Assembly: GCA_937873685.1 (NCBI GenBank)
Contig: CALMYO010000250.1
Coordinates: forward strand, 1-35,844
Origin: an uncultured Paracoccaceae bacterium
GTDB taxonomy: Bacteria; Pseudomonadota; Alphaproteobacteria; Rhizobiales; Rhizobiaceae
Length of the DNA stretch: 35,844 nucleotides
Reading direction: 5' to 3'
Every line of letters starts with the position of its first letter. The first letter of the stretch is position 1. Under the pieces are notes generated by a model. The model was not told the origin of the DNA. It saw only the letters and a list, made by a program, of their open reading frames with translations, and did not search any database. The position numbers and the translations under genes are program-made. Positions 18,501 through 25,961 of this stretch are shown piece by piece.

Positions 18501-20015
18501 TGAAAGCGAGGTGACCAGCAGTTCGGTCTGCGCCGCAACGTCGAGCCGCGAATCGTCAAGCAGGGTGGAGATCTGCTGCGTACCGTCGCTCATTGTGGTG
18601 GCAAATTCGCGGGTGCGGTCGGCGAGTGTTTCGTTGATCTGGCGCGCGCGCGCCTCCAGCGCCTGGTTCAGCTTTTCGGCGCCGGTATCGAAGGCGGTCG
18701 CGCGCGTCTCGAAATCGGTAAGAAGGCTGCGCCCGCGCTCGCTGATCACCTTGTCGATCGCTCCGAGGCGCTCGTCGAACTCGGCGGTCAGCGTGCTTGT
18801 CGCGCCTGTCAACAGGGAGACCATGCCGCTGGCGCGCTTGTCGATCACCTCGCCTAGCCGCTCGCCGGCAAGATCAGCCTGTTCGGTCAGCCGCGCGACA
18901 CGTGTTTCGAGCAGGCTTGCGACCGCCTCGCCGGAGCTGGTCAGCTTGCCGGTCGCTTCGCCGAAAATCCGGGTCAGGTCGGCGCCGACGGTTTCGGCGT
19001 CGAGGCTGATCTTTCCGAAAACCTGGCTGCTGCTGGCTGTCAGCGCGCCCGCGAGTTCCTCGGCGGCGCGTCTGGCGTTTTCGCGGATCGTGTCGACGGA
19101 AGCCGCCAGTTCGTCGCGCAATTGTTCGTTGGCGCCAAAGATGGAGGCGCGCAGGCGCTCGGCGTGATTGATGATGCCTTCGCGCTGGTGGCCGATATCC
19201 TCGATCAGCGAACGCAACCGGATTTCATTCTCCGCATGGGAGCGTTCCAGTTGGGTCACTTCGCCCTGAACCATCGCCTCCAGTTCGCTGGCGCGTTCAA
19301 GCGATTTGGCAAGACCTTCGTTCATGGCCGTGATTTCGCGGCGCACGGCCTGCCCAACCACGCCGACGCGTTCGGCTGTGGCCGCTTCCGGCTCGGCAAA
19401 ACGGAAAACGATTCGGCTCATCGCATTCGCCATGTGCCGCATTTCCGAAGCGCGGCGGGAGATCACCGCGACCGTCCAGAACAGGAGCACGGGCAGCAAG
19501 GCGACTACCAGCGCAACGATCGCCTGCGGATTTTCGGCAAGCGCCGAGGCGGAACCAATACGCCAGATTTCCGGCGCATATAGGGCATGCGAGACGGCTG
19601 CGACGAGCGCGATCCAAACAAGGCTGACAATGGCGGCGATCAGGAAAGCGCCGCCGCGCGGCGCTTCCAGTTCGCGCATCAGCGCGGCATTGCGCGTGCG
19701 ATCGTCATTGGCGGGCGCAAACGGTTGAGGGCGGCGCGGCGAGGCAGGCGGACCGAATGCCTGGCGTGGCTGCGCCGGAGGTGGCGTGGCGTCCTGCGAA
19801 CGGGCGAGTTCCTCGGTGGCGCGCGAAACCTTGGCCTCGAAGTCGTCGAGCGCAAGCTCCTCGCTCAGTTCCAGACCTTCGGCCGTGAGGTCGCTTTCCA
19901 GCGCTTGCGCCAGGGCGTCATCAATCTCGGCTTCGGGTTTACGGGGGGTCTTGTTCACCGCCATCGCAGCGCGCCTCGCACTCTCACTCATCCCGGGATG
20001 ACCGGGAACTCGCAT
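12600..20015 (-). CDS. Giant membrane-anchored hendecad-repeat protein, growth-pole-ring (GPR)-like
   Basis: 2471 residues. Layout: an acidic then proline-rich cytoplasmic N-terminus (1-120), two membrane helices (about 122-146 and 165-186), a very long Asp/Arg/Ala-rich helical region (about 190-2230), a Pro/Ala/Gln linker, and a conserved-looking C-terminal ~135 residues (ETRQPLHMVESLNSLSIDIARAID to the end) rich in Arg and aromatic residues. Residues 453-1420 are 88 consecutive 11-residue repeats (see repeat entry). The size, apolipoprotein-like repeats and Hyphomicrobiales context match GPR of Agrobacterium tumefaciens, a ring-forming protein needed for polar growth; this is from memory, not alignment. 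The start is uncertain: ATG 20015 has AGGGA 4 bases upstream, but ATG 19991 and ATG 19964 are alternatives. The Hpt gene is divergent. Confidence 0.8.
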   Translation of the reverse strand: MRVPGHPGMSESARRAAMAVNKTPRKPEAEIDDALAQALESDLTAEGLELSEELALDDFEAKVSRATEELARSQDATPPPAQPRQAFGPPASPRRPQPFAPANDDRTRNAALMRELEAPRGGAFLIAAIVSLVWIALVAAVSHALYAPEIWRIGSASALAENPQAIVALVVALLPVLLFWTVAVISRRASEMRHMANAMSRIVFRFAEPEAATAERVGVVGQAVRREITAMNEGLAKSLERASELEAMVQGEVTQLERSHAENEIRLRSLIEDIGHQREGIINHAERLRASIFGANEQLRDELAASVDTIRENARRAAEELAGALTASSSQVFGKISLDAETVGADLTRIFGEATGKLTSSGEAVASLLETRVARLTEQADLAGERLGEVIDKRASGMVSLLTGATSTLTAEFDERLGAIDKVISERGRSLLTDFETRATAFDTGAEKLNQALEARARQINETLADRTREFATTMSDGTQQISTLLDDSRLDVAAQTELLVTSLSAVLEEKANDFATRLSDSTMQVTGLIDDKSDSFLGAIAERASEFSRAIDSRANALNDALDERSSSLIGGIYEKAGAMSDSLKIAANSLLSALDDRAAGLVSSFDDRANALTGALDTRSDTFASRWEDQASGFISGMDKRSGDMLAALHERTDAFGALLGENRSTLIAALDERHGKMATDFDERFGALIGGMEERSEEVNRRMELSASTFLSSLGDRTASLRDDFAARSASLLQGLSEQVRDFTEGWDEKAIALNTGFDIRAGQMHDTLDQKSNALLGGIDTRSTALGRDIAARSGELLGGLDERAENLISRFDDRAGALAGHLEQRATELIGGLDSSTAGLASALDTRVEAFSGALDERAENLISRFDDRAGKVASDLDQRSATLVGGLDRSTAGLVSALDARAQAFETALDSRSDRLLGGFDERNERIATEFDSRSSAFIGEMDQRANAFSATISDASAQMLDGLDIRAGQIRDDLDERAVRLFGGVDSRSQALVSAFDQRSIAFDTTMDERSRALLDGFDARAGDFNTALGGRTDAIESAFETHAKTVLGGMDERTTTLRNDFDTLSSALIGTLDSRTTGLVSALDARSGAFSEALDEKATGLLDGLDERRNLVETGFDTRVSSLIGEFDQRILEVSGALDMRSGAFVDALESRSSELLAGIDERHAAADAGFDERASGLLGGLEGRISQVVDALDMRSGAFSSALDDKTAYLLEGIDRRAGAVTQGFDERAENLLGGLDERAERMAMQMQEKSDSLLSTMAARANGIGVAFDERARSIASAIETGTSALQATLDDRGANLLGALDDRRSTLTGAFDARAGQLEQALQTSADRVGAALEQKSDRLTAALAARTEELETTLAQSQAGFDNAITEKARAVATLMDDRTHFVTEAIAGNIDRINSVFSEQTGVIDERTGTMHKALTMGVDGIRRTLEESAGAVARNLRETVQETNTSLRSEAEKTAELLSGHGEAFAERVGARIAESDARLRDHAQNILSASDQATHGFGERVNEATNRLQTGIDAATRLADERTSAISATFESGVERIASTLQSRTESAVSLLGDKATAAASYMQARTEDATNAFNSRVEAAANAFEERTDRTAKVIESVGESAAEAIRGRAQSAAEILKTRTEEIALTLGDGSASAAERLAPAAGQAAAAIGERSDAAARILLQRTGEIADTLGRGAESAANAFETRANQATETLRAQTVQSASLLEEGADALNKALDARTREASESLKARTQETVSAFDSATTAMAQAMQARAAETVQNLTQDVETATTALSRGADLARDAIVTRSTEAARTLGERTAELNTMLASRSAEIAQLLDETARPLVDQFAGSGEVFAQRLKDATESATDLLRSENKALVDALTARTAQTLAQVDGAESRLVGGVSSILERLSASSSSLSDLIAQASHNLESLDSRLSQTTSRFEVNAGRAAESIATSVSALDGNIGRLDGVSASTLSQVAEIAGKFEEHGAVLQSASELLGQAQSSLATTLDGRRDALERLIAGLVRKSDEISSTLQTYEQVVARMFEDADSRTRQTAERLSTSLQDAVSIAESRSRDTASEILSQLADAVSKAEAQSRETAAHMTNVIAETSDLAQAKSREALERIAAMIIGSSEQAQKRARDTAERIGALIDDAAGRSAERSREAMEKLAELLAELGDQAQNRTRQTASTLSKAVAESIEDAMGRFDAATQELRKSSETIRSELTETREDLRRGVFALPEETRESTAAMRRAVSEQINALKDLASIVKTSGRAFDVAPAPRRTAAAPAPVLETASAVPAQRAGVTGAPTLRGTLDPAPAQQQQRSSDGDGGRGWVSDLLRRASTESEPAPRPAAPAETRQPLHMVESLNSLSIDIARAIDHDTAMELWDRYRRGERNVFTRRLYTLKGQQTFDEIKRKYETDREFKSAVDRYVGDFEKLLRDVGRNDRDNMLTQTYLSSDTGKVYTMLAHASGRLR
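15756..18659 (-). repeat. 88 uninterrupted 33-bp/11-residue (hendecad) repeats inside the GPR-like gene
   Basis: Residues 453-1420 divide exactly into 88 units of 11 residues with no insertion or deletion. I checked the phase against DNA at unit 1 (18659), unit 33 (17603) and the end of unit 88 (15756). The consensus is roughly [L/F/M/I]-D-x-R-[A/S]-x-x-[L/F]-x-x-[A/G]. A 7-residue slip occurs on each side (AEKLNQA before, TGTMHKA after). About 40 further 11-residue units with a different signature, ending in Arg, follow on. Hendecads are typical of slightly right-handed coiled coils and of apolipoprotein-like helices. Confidence 0.9.
17388..17602 (-). repeat. Perfect 50-bp duplication, 165 bp apart, within the repeat array
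   Basis: Bases 17388-17437 and 17553-17602 are identical. The offset is 165 bp, exactly five 33-bp units. Both encode DERAENLISRFDDRAG. Neighbouring units are also paired (LDSSTAGLASA with LDRSTAGLVSA). This points to a five-unit duplication more recent than the rest of the array, or to gene conversion between units. Confidence 0.85.
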
Positions 20016-20351
20016 TTATCCCTGGCCGCCATGGCGGCATTCCGCTTTGGGGAAGCGGATTTTCTGTTTCCGGCGCACCCGCCCATTTTTCCGCATCTGC
20101 GCGCGCATACCGGGCCGACTGCATCGTACTGGCACAGGGGGGCAATTGAAACAGGCAAGCGCGGCAATTCCCAAATGTTTAAAGATAAAGTTAACGATGG
20201 CCGCTTTCCGCTGAAAAATCGGCGAGATTGTGATTAACGCACAAGAAACCACAGGCGCAAATTCCCCGTCATTCAGGCGCGTCGGTTAACGCGGCCGTCA
20301 CCGCCGGTCGGGATCATGCCGATCCGGGACAAGATGCGGAGAAAAAGGACG
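20016..20351. promoter_or_regulatory. Divergent intergenic region with three TTAACG hexamers (CtrA-like half sites)
   Basis: This 336-base gap between the divergent GPR-like and Hpt genes has no convincing gene. It contains TTAACG at 20191-20196, 20234-20239 and 20286-20291, all on the plus strand, and TTAA-N8-TTAA at 20179-20194. The CtrA consensus is TTAA-N7-TTAAC, so the paired site is one base too wide. In GC-rich DNA three such hexamers in 100 bases are unexpected. The stretch 20170-20240 is also locally AT-rich, as expected for promoters. Confidence 0.4.
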
Positions 20352-20720
20352 ATGGGCCGAGCCTTGCAAGTGGAATACGACATGCCGGGAGGGGAGACGA
20401 ACCGCTTTTCGAGTGGCAGACCGATCGACCTTGTGCATCTGGCTACCCAGACCATGGGCGATCGCGACCTGGAACGCGAAGTGCTGTCGATGTTCAGCCG
20501 CCAGGCGTTCTCTCTTTCCGAAAGCCTGCGCGGCGCGAAATCTGAAGCGCGCAAGCGGTTGGCCCACACGCTCAAGGGGTCGGCGCGCGGTGTCGGGGCA
20601 TTTGGACTGGCGCAATGCGCCGAGCGCATCGAGGAGGCGCCGAGCGATCGCAACGCGATGCGCCAGCTGGAAGCGCGCGTGGCCGAAGTGCGCGACTTCA
20701 TCGCGTCGATCTCGCGCTGA
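20352..20720 (+). CDS. Hpt-domain protein (histidine phosphotransfer)
   Basis: 122 residues from ATG 20352, with GGAGA about 9 bases upstream; in-frame ATGs at 20334 and 20316 are alternatives. The core motif RLAHTLKGSARGVGAFGLAQ places the phospho-accepting histidine at H72 in a four-helix Hpt bundle covering about residues 25-120. Hpt proteins relay phosphate between hybrid kinases and response regulators. The conserved PIDLVHLATQTMGDRDLEREVLSMF before the motif is a form I associate with stand-alone Hpt proteins of Hyphomicrobiales. It is divergent from the GPR-like gene. The partner kinase and regulator are not in this window. Confidence 0.85.
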   Translation: MGRALQVEYDMPGGETNRFSSGRPIDLVHLATQTMGDRDLEREVLSMFSRQAFSLSESLRGAKSEARKRLAHTLKGSARGVGAFGLAQCAERIEEAPSDRNAMRQLEARVAEVRDFIASISR

Positions 20721-20953
20721 GCGCATGGCGACGGTCTGACTCGCAGGCGCCAGGCGTCGGCGCTCACTGGAAAATCGCGCAAAATCAGGGCCATGTACCG
20801 CAACAGGCGATGCGTGAGGGCGCTATTGCGTCGAGATTGCCGGAATGGCTTTCCAATTGCCGGACAGGTTGGGGAAGGGGATTTCCTTGACAATGCGCCG
20901 CCAGTGGCTATCTCGGCGCGAACACGCCTTCCTTTCCGCCGGATCTCCCGTTC

Positions 20954-21274
20954 ATGACCGCCATTACAATCATCGCCTTCGACGGCACCGAATACGCAAT
21001 CGACGCCGTCAATGGTTCGACGGTGATGGAAAACGCCATCCGCAACGCCGTGCCGGGCATCGAGGCCGAGTGCGGCGGCGCATGCGCTTGCGCAACCTGC
21101 CATGTCTATGTCGACGACGCCTGGACGAATGCGGTCGGCAAGCCGGAGGCGATGGAAGAGGATATGCTGGACTTCGCCTTCGACGTGCGGCCGAATTCCC
21201 GGCTTTCCTGCCAGATCAAGGTGCGCGACGCGCTTGACGGGCTCGTTGTGCGCGTGCCCGAACGGCAGGCTTGA
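20954..21274 (+). CDS. 2Fe-2S ferredoxin, adrenodoxin type
   Basis: 106 residues. Cluster ligands are C40-x5-C46-x2-C49 (in [14 protein letters not shown]) and C86 (LSCQIK), the vertebrate/putidaredoxin-type spacing rather than the plant type. The ATG at 20954 follows directly on an otherwise featureless 233-base gap after the Hpt gene. The next gene, on the same strand 66 bases on, is a ferredoxin-NADP reductase. It is therefore likely a cytoplasmic electron carrier reduced by that flavoprotein, serving a P450, oxygenase or Fe-S assembly. Which acceptor is unknown. Confidence 0.92.
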   Translation: MTAITIIAFDGTEYAIDAVNGSTVMENAIRNAVPGIEAECGGACACATCHVYVDDAWTNAVGKPEAMEEDMLDFAFDVRPNSRLSCQIKVRDALDGLVVRVPERQA

Positions 21275-22366
<1,092 letters not shown>

Positions 22367-22447
22367 CCGCGCAGGGTCGCTTTTCGCGCCGACGCAGCCA
22401 GGCGTCGCCGTTACCATGCTGGCAACGGACATGATGAACTGACATCG

Positions 22448-23314
22448 ATGGCTGAGGACGCGGAACACCGGTTGTGGACCTGGAGGCTGGCGCATGGGCG
22501 CTCGCTCCTGCTTGGGCCGCGCGGCGTACTGATGGGCGTGATCAACGTCACGCCTGATTCCTTTTCCGATGGCGGGCTGTTGGATGACGCCGACAAGGCG
22601 GTCGCGGCGGGAAAGGCAATGCTTGCCGAAGGCGCCGCCATCCTCGATACAGGCGGCGAATCGACCAGACCGGGCGGGGCGCCGATCGATGCTGCGACCG
22701 AGCAGGCCCGTGCGCTTCCGGTGATCAGGCGCCTCGCCAGTGAAACCGACGCGCTGGTTTCCGTCGATACCTACCGTGCCGAGACCGCGCGGATGGCGCT
22801 CCAGGCCGGAGCGCATGTCGTCAATGACGTCTGGGGCCTGCAACGCGAGCCGGATATTGCCCGGGTCGCCGCCGATCTCGGCGCCGGGCTGGTCATCATG
22901 CATACCGGCCGCGAGCGCGAGAAGCTGCCCGATGTGATCGCCGACCAGATCGCTTTCTTCGAGGTGTCGCTGGACATTGCCGACAGGGCAGGCGTGCCGC
23001 GTGACGCCATCGTGCTCGATCCCGGTTTCGGCTTCGCCAAGGATGCTGGCGAGAACCTCGCCCTTTGCGCCCGTTTCGCCGAGTTGCAGGCGCTTGGATT
23101 TCCGTTGCTCGCCGGCGCTTCGCGCAAAAGGTTCCTCGGCGCTGCGACCGGACGCGCAAGCGCGTCCGATCGCGACATTGCCACCGCCGCCTCAACCGCG
23201 ATACTGCGCATGCGGGGCGCAAGCCTGTTTCGCGTCCACGAGATCGCCGGCAACCGCGACGCGCTTGCATTCGCCGACGCCGTTCTGGCCGCGCAAGGGA
23301 GTTCAGGTCCGTGA
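22448..23314 (+). CDS. folP: Dihydropteroate synthase
   Basis: 288 residues. It condenses 6-hydroxymethyl-dihydropterin diphosphate with p-aminobenzoate in folate synthesis. Signatures: GVINVTPDSFSDGG (30-43), LDTGGESTRPGG (67-78), HVVNDVWG, DPGFGFAKD for pterin binding, and the C-terminal GASRKRFLG. It is first of folP-folB-folK; the stop overlaps the folB GTG start (GTGA). This is the sulfonamide target, and I see no obvious resistance insertion in the loop regions. Confidence 0.96.
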   Translation: MAEDAEHRLWTWRLAHGRSLLLGPRGVLMGVINVTPDSFSDGGLLDDADKAVAAGKAMLAEGAAILDTGGESTRPGGAPIDAATEQARALPVIRRLASETDALVSVDTYRAETARMALQAGAHVVNDVWGLQREPDIARVAADLGAGLVIMHTGREREKLPDVIADQIAFFEVSLDIADRAGVPRDAIVLDPGFGFAKDAGENLALCARFAELQALGFPLLAGASRKRFLGAATGRASASDRDIATAASTAILRMRGASLFRVHEIAGNRDALAFADAVLAAQGSSGP

Positions 23315-23673
23315 AATACCAGATCCGCATGCGAAACTGCGCTTTCTTCGCCCGCCATGGCGTGCATGACGAGGAAGAAACCCTCGGTCAGCGCTTCTAT
23401 GTCGACGCCGTGCTCGACATCTTCGCCGGCGATGCGCTCAACAACGATTCCATTACCGACACCGTCGACTACGGCACGGCTTTCCGCGTAATCGAATCCA
23501 TCGTCACCGGGCATCGCCGTTTCCTGATCGAGGCGCTCGGACTGGAGATCGCAAAAGCGCTTTGCGCCGAATTCCCGCAGGTGGAGCGCGCCGAGGTGAC
23601 CGTGCGCAAACCGAACGCTCCGGTTCCCGGCGTGCTCGATCATGTCGAGGTGGTGATTGGCTGGCCACAGTGA
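23311..23673 (+). CDS. folB: Dihydroneopterin aldolase
   Basis: 120 residues, starting at GTG 23311 within the folP stop. It converts 7,8-dihydroneopterin to 6-hydroxymethyl-dihydropterin and glycolaldehyde. Family features: IRMRNCAFFARHGVHDEE with the substrate-contacting Glu pair, QRFYVDAVLDI, DTVDYGTAF, and the C-terminal VRKPNAPVPG carrying the conserved catalytic lysine. Its 3' end overlaps folK by 17 bases. Confidence 0.95.
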   Translation: MKYQIRMRNCAFFARHGVHDEEETLGQRFYVDAVLDIFAGDALNNDSITDTVDYGTAFRVIESIVTGHRRFLIEALGLEIAKALCAEFPQVERAEVTVRKPNAPVPGVLDHVEVVIGWPQ

Positions 23674-24178
23674 ACCGTGCGAAGCGCTGCTCGGGCTGGG
23701 TGGCAATGTCGGCGATGTCCGCGCCGCGTTGGCGAGGGCGTTGCAGGCCATGGACGCGGATCCGCAGGTGACCGTTCGCGCCGTTTCGCGGCTTTGGCGC
23801 ACCCCGGCCTGGGGCAGGACCGATCAGCCCGACTTCCTCAACGCTGCGGCGCTGATTGAAACCAGACTTGGCGCGCGCGACCTGCTCTTTGCGTTGCAGG
23901 CGCTGGAAACCGCCGGCGGTCGAGTGCGGCGCGAGCGCTGGGGTCCGCGCACGCTCGATATCGACATCCTGTTTTTCGGCAGCTCAAACATCGACGAGCC
24001 AGGCCTGACCGTCCCGCATCCGCAGATCGGCGCCCGCGCTTTCGTGTTGGCTCCGCTCCAGGACATTTGTGGTGACGCCCTGCCGGATGGGCGTACTATT
24101 TCGCGGATGCTTGCCGAGCTTGACACGGGCGACTTGTCGCCGCTTGTCGTGGCGCCAAACTGGTGGAAAGCCGCCTGA
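23657..24178 (+). CDS. folK: 2-amino-4-hydroxy-6-hydroxymethyldihydropteridine diphosphokinase
   Basis: 173 residues. It pyrophosphorylates the FolB product using ATP. Motifs: LLGLGGNVGD near the N-terminus, TPAWGRTDQPDFLNAA, and the metal/ATP motif RWGPRTLDIDILFFG with the Asp pair, then PHPQIGARAFVLAPL. The start appears to be TTG at 23657: no ATG or GTG lies in frame before the conserved LGLGGN, and GAGGTGG sits 6 bases upstream. It overlaps folB by 17 bases, completing a tightly packed three-gene folate operon. Confidence 0.94.
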   Translation: MAGHSEPCEALLGLGGNVGDVRAALARALQAMDADPQVTVRAVSRLWRTPAWGRTDQPDFLNAAALIETRLGARDLLFALQALETAGGRVRRERWGPRTLDIDILFFGSSNIDEPGLTVPHPQIGARAFVLAPLQDICGDALPDGRTISRMLAELDTGDLSPLVVAPNWWKAA

Positions 24179-24188
24179 CGCCCCAACA

Positions 24189-24209
24189 GGACGCACGATA
24201 CAGGCGTCC
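24189..24209. terminator. Hairpin between convergent folK and amidotransferase genes
   Basis: GGACGC and GCGTCC arms (6 bp) flank a 9-base loop 11 bases after the folK stop. No T-run follows on either strand, so it is a weak terminator candidate. The rest of this 77-base gap shows nothing. Confidence 0.3.
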
Positions 24210-24255
24210 AAACAATTCAATTTGATCGAACGACGTTTTAATCCTGCCGCAGCGG

Positions 24256-25041
24256 TCATGCCGCCTTGCGTTCGCCGTCCTGCCAAACCGGGCGTTCGCG
24301 ATGGCTGCGGTGGTGGGATTGCGCGCCGCGTGCTTTATGGGCCGCGTCGTAGAAATCGACGATCCAGCGTGCGAATTCGCCGCCTTGGGCCCCGCCCTTC
24401 ACGGAGTCGCGCGCCTTTGCCATGACTGCGGGGTCGATGTCGGCCTCAATGTAATCGAGCAGTCCGTCGACATAGTCCGGCGTCATTTCCGGATGGTGCT
24501 GCGTGCACAGGACATGGTCGCCAATCGAATAGGCCGAAACCGCAGCAATCGGGTCGTGGCCGAGAACGACCGCGCCGTCCGGCAGGCGCACGACCTGCTC
24601 GTTGTGGGCGCAGTAAAGCCTCAACGATTCATGGCGTTCGTCCATCCAGCCGAGATGGCGCGTGAACTTGGTCGTGGTGACGCCAAGGCCCCAACCGGCC
24701 TCGTTCTTCGCCACCTCTCCGCCGAGCGCCTTGGCGATCGCCTGATGCCCGAAGCAGGCGCCGGCGAGCGGAATGCGCCTTTCATGCGCAGCGCGGATCA
24801 GGTCGAACAGGCGCGCGATCCACGGCCGGTCGTCATGCACCGAGGCCGGGCTGCCGGTGATCAGGTAGGCATCGTAGTCGGCGATACGGGCGGGAAAGAT
24901 CCCGTCCTTGACCGAATACGTGACGAAACTCCACTGCGGCCGCAAGGGCTGCAGCAGGCGGCGGAACTTCTCCGCATCGTCGGGAAAGGACCGGGTGAAC
25001 GCCGAATCGTCGACGTCGGTCAGCAGGATGGCGACCTTCAT
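24256..25041 (-). CDS. Class I glutamine amidotransferase-like protein
   Basis: 261 residues from ATG 25041, with GGGAG five bases upstream; an in-frame TTG at 25056 is less likely. It has the triad-type fold: nucleophile C96 in GACFGHQ, and H183/E185 in QHHPE. Stand-alone members hydrolyse glutamine or gamma-glutamyl amides; PuuD of E. coli, which hydrolyses gamma-glutamyl-GABA, is in this superfamily. It is on the same strand as and 96 bases downstream of the GntR gene, facing away from glxBCD, so it probably belongs to the amine module. The C-terminal ~40 residues (HKARGAQSHHRSHRERP) form a basic tail. A gamma-glutamyl-amide hydrolase role is inference. Confidence 0.75.
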   Translation of the reverse strand: MKVAILLTDVDDSAFTRSFPDDAEKFRRLLQPLRPQWSFVTYSVKDGIFPARIADYDAYLITGSPASVHDDRPWIARLFDLIRAAHERRIPLAGACFGHQAIAKALGGEVAKNEAGWGLGVTTTKFTRHLGWMDERHESLRLYCAHNEQVVRLPDGAVVLGHDPIAAVSAYSIGDHVLCTQHHPEMTPDYVDGLLDYIEADIDPAVMAKARDSVKGGAQGGEFARWIVDFYDAAHKARGAQSHHRSHRERPVWQDGERKAA

Positions 25042-25137
25042 GGCGGCTCCCGTCAACCCTGGCGCATCTCGATTGTGGTGAGAGCGTTGCGGCTATGGCT
25101 TACAGTACCGGGACAACCACCCGGCCGGCATAGTTCG

Positions 25138-25797
25138 CTATCTTTCAAGCGCCTCGATCTGAAGATCGAAACCGTGCGCTATATGATCGACGATGGCTTC
25201 CATTGCAAGGGTTGGATTGCCGGTTTCTATCGCATCCGCCAGACGCAGGTGATCCCCCAGCGACTTGGCGAGATCGAGCTTCTCGATTGCCGAGAACAGG
25301 TTGTAAGACGTCGCCCGGTTCCAGATATTGTCAAACATTTCCAGGAGGTAACGGTTCCCCGTCAATTCCACCATGGTGCGGTGGATTTTTCGGTTGGCGT
25401 GGAAGTACGCGTCCACCGACGGCGAGGAGATGTTCTCCTCGCGCTCGATCACCTCGCGCAGGCGCCTGTTGGTGGCGGCGTCGTTCCTCGAAGCGAGGAT
25501 GCGCACCGACTGGCCCTCAATCGCAGCGCGCGCCTGGTAGAGTTCGCGCACCTCTTCCCTCGTCATCATGTACAGGGAAAAACCGCCGCGCGGCGAGGAA
25601 ACGAGGATTCCCTCCTGCTCCAGCCGCAGCAACGCCTCGCGCACCGGGGTGCGGCTGATCTGCAGTTGCTCGGCGAGTTTCTCCTGCACCAGTTGCTCGT
25701 CGCCGGAGATATCGCCGCTGCGGATTGCCGCCAGCAACTGGTCGTACACGATATCGGCGAGCCGCTGGCGCTCCAGCTTGATGGTCTTGAGGGCCAT
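25138..25797 (-). CDS. GntR-family transcriptional regulator, FCD (FadR) subfamily
   Basis: 219 residues. The N-terminal winged helix-turn-helix spans about residues 8-75, with the subfamily signature SRTPVREALLRLEQEG in the recognition helix. The C-terminal all-helical FCD ligand domain (about 80-210) carries conserved Asp/His residues (DAYFHANRKIHRTM, and H in GDHLRLADAI) that usually bind a metal and a carboxylate effector. It is divergent from glxB, and four copies of an operator-like 11-mer lie at its own promoter, at glxB and at the oxidase/ligase promoter. It is the obvious candidate regulator of the whole amine/microcompartment module. The effector is unknown; glutamate derivatives fit FCD ligand chemistry. 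Confidence 0.88.
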   Translation of the reverse strand: MALKTIKLERQRLADIVYDQLLAAIRSGDISGDEQLVQEKLAEQLQISRTPVREALLRLEQEGILVSSPRGGFSLYMMTREEVRELYQARAAIEGQSVRILASRNDAATNRRLREVIEREENISSPSVDAYFHANRKIHRTMVELTGNRYLLEMFDNIWNRATSYNLFSAIEKLDLAKSLGDHLRLADAIETGNPTLAMEAIVDHIAHGFDLQIEALER

Positions 25798-25828
25798 GCG
25801 CGTTTCCCCGTCGATTAGACTGTTTTTT

Positions 25829-25861
25829 GTATACGGTATCCGAAGGTGCGATATACAGTAT
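25829..25861. promoter_or_regulatory. Two operator-like 11-mers at the GntR promoter
   Basis: GTATACGGTAT (25829-25839) and ATATACAGTAT (25851-25861) match the 11-mer GAATACAGTAT found at glxB and at the ligase promoter, with 3 and 2 mismatches. Their starts are 22 bp apart, two helical turns, on the same face. They lie 32-64 bases upstream of the GntR start, fitting autoregulation. Confidence 0.5.
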
Positions 25862-25917
25862 CTCTGCCCCGCCGCAATTCCGTCGATTGTCGCACAGGGT
25901 TCTTGCGCTTCGAATGG

Positions 25918-25933
25918 ATACTGAATACAGTAT
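25918..25933. promoter_or_regulatory. Palindromic operator candidate upstream of glxB
   Basis: ATACTGAATACAGTAT has perfect 6-bp inverted arms (ATACTG/CAGTAT) around AATA, a size and symmetry typical of FCD-GntR operators. It lies 29 bases before the glxB start. It contains the 11-mer GAATACAGTAT that recurs exactly, inverted, at 31376-31386. Confidence 0.65.
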
Positions 25934-25961
25934 ACACAAAAGGATGCAGCGGGAGGAGCCC

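Noticed and set aside
15756-18659. Regular ~33-bp periodicity that could suggest a CRISPR array
   Set aside because: Repeats are contiguous, degenerate and coding, with no spacers, and the period is exactly 11 codons.
24179-24255. tRNA or small RNA gene after folK
   Set aside because: Only one short hairpin is present; no cloverleaf or T-loop sequence.
24301-25818. 505-codon plus-strand frame spanning the amidotransferase and GntR genes
   Set aside because: Antisense shadow; both minus-strand genes have intact catalytic or DNA-binding motifs, and the plus product resembles nothing.
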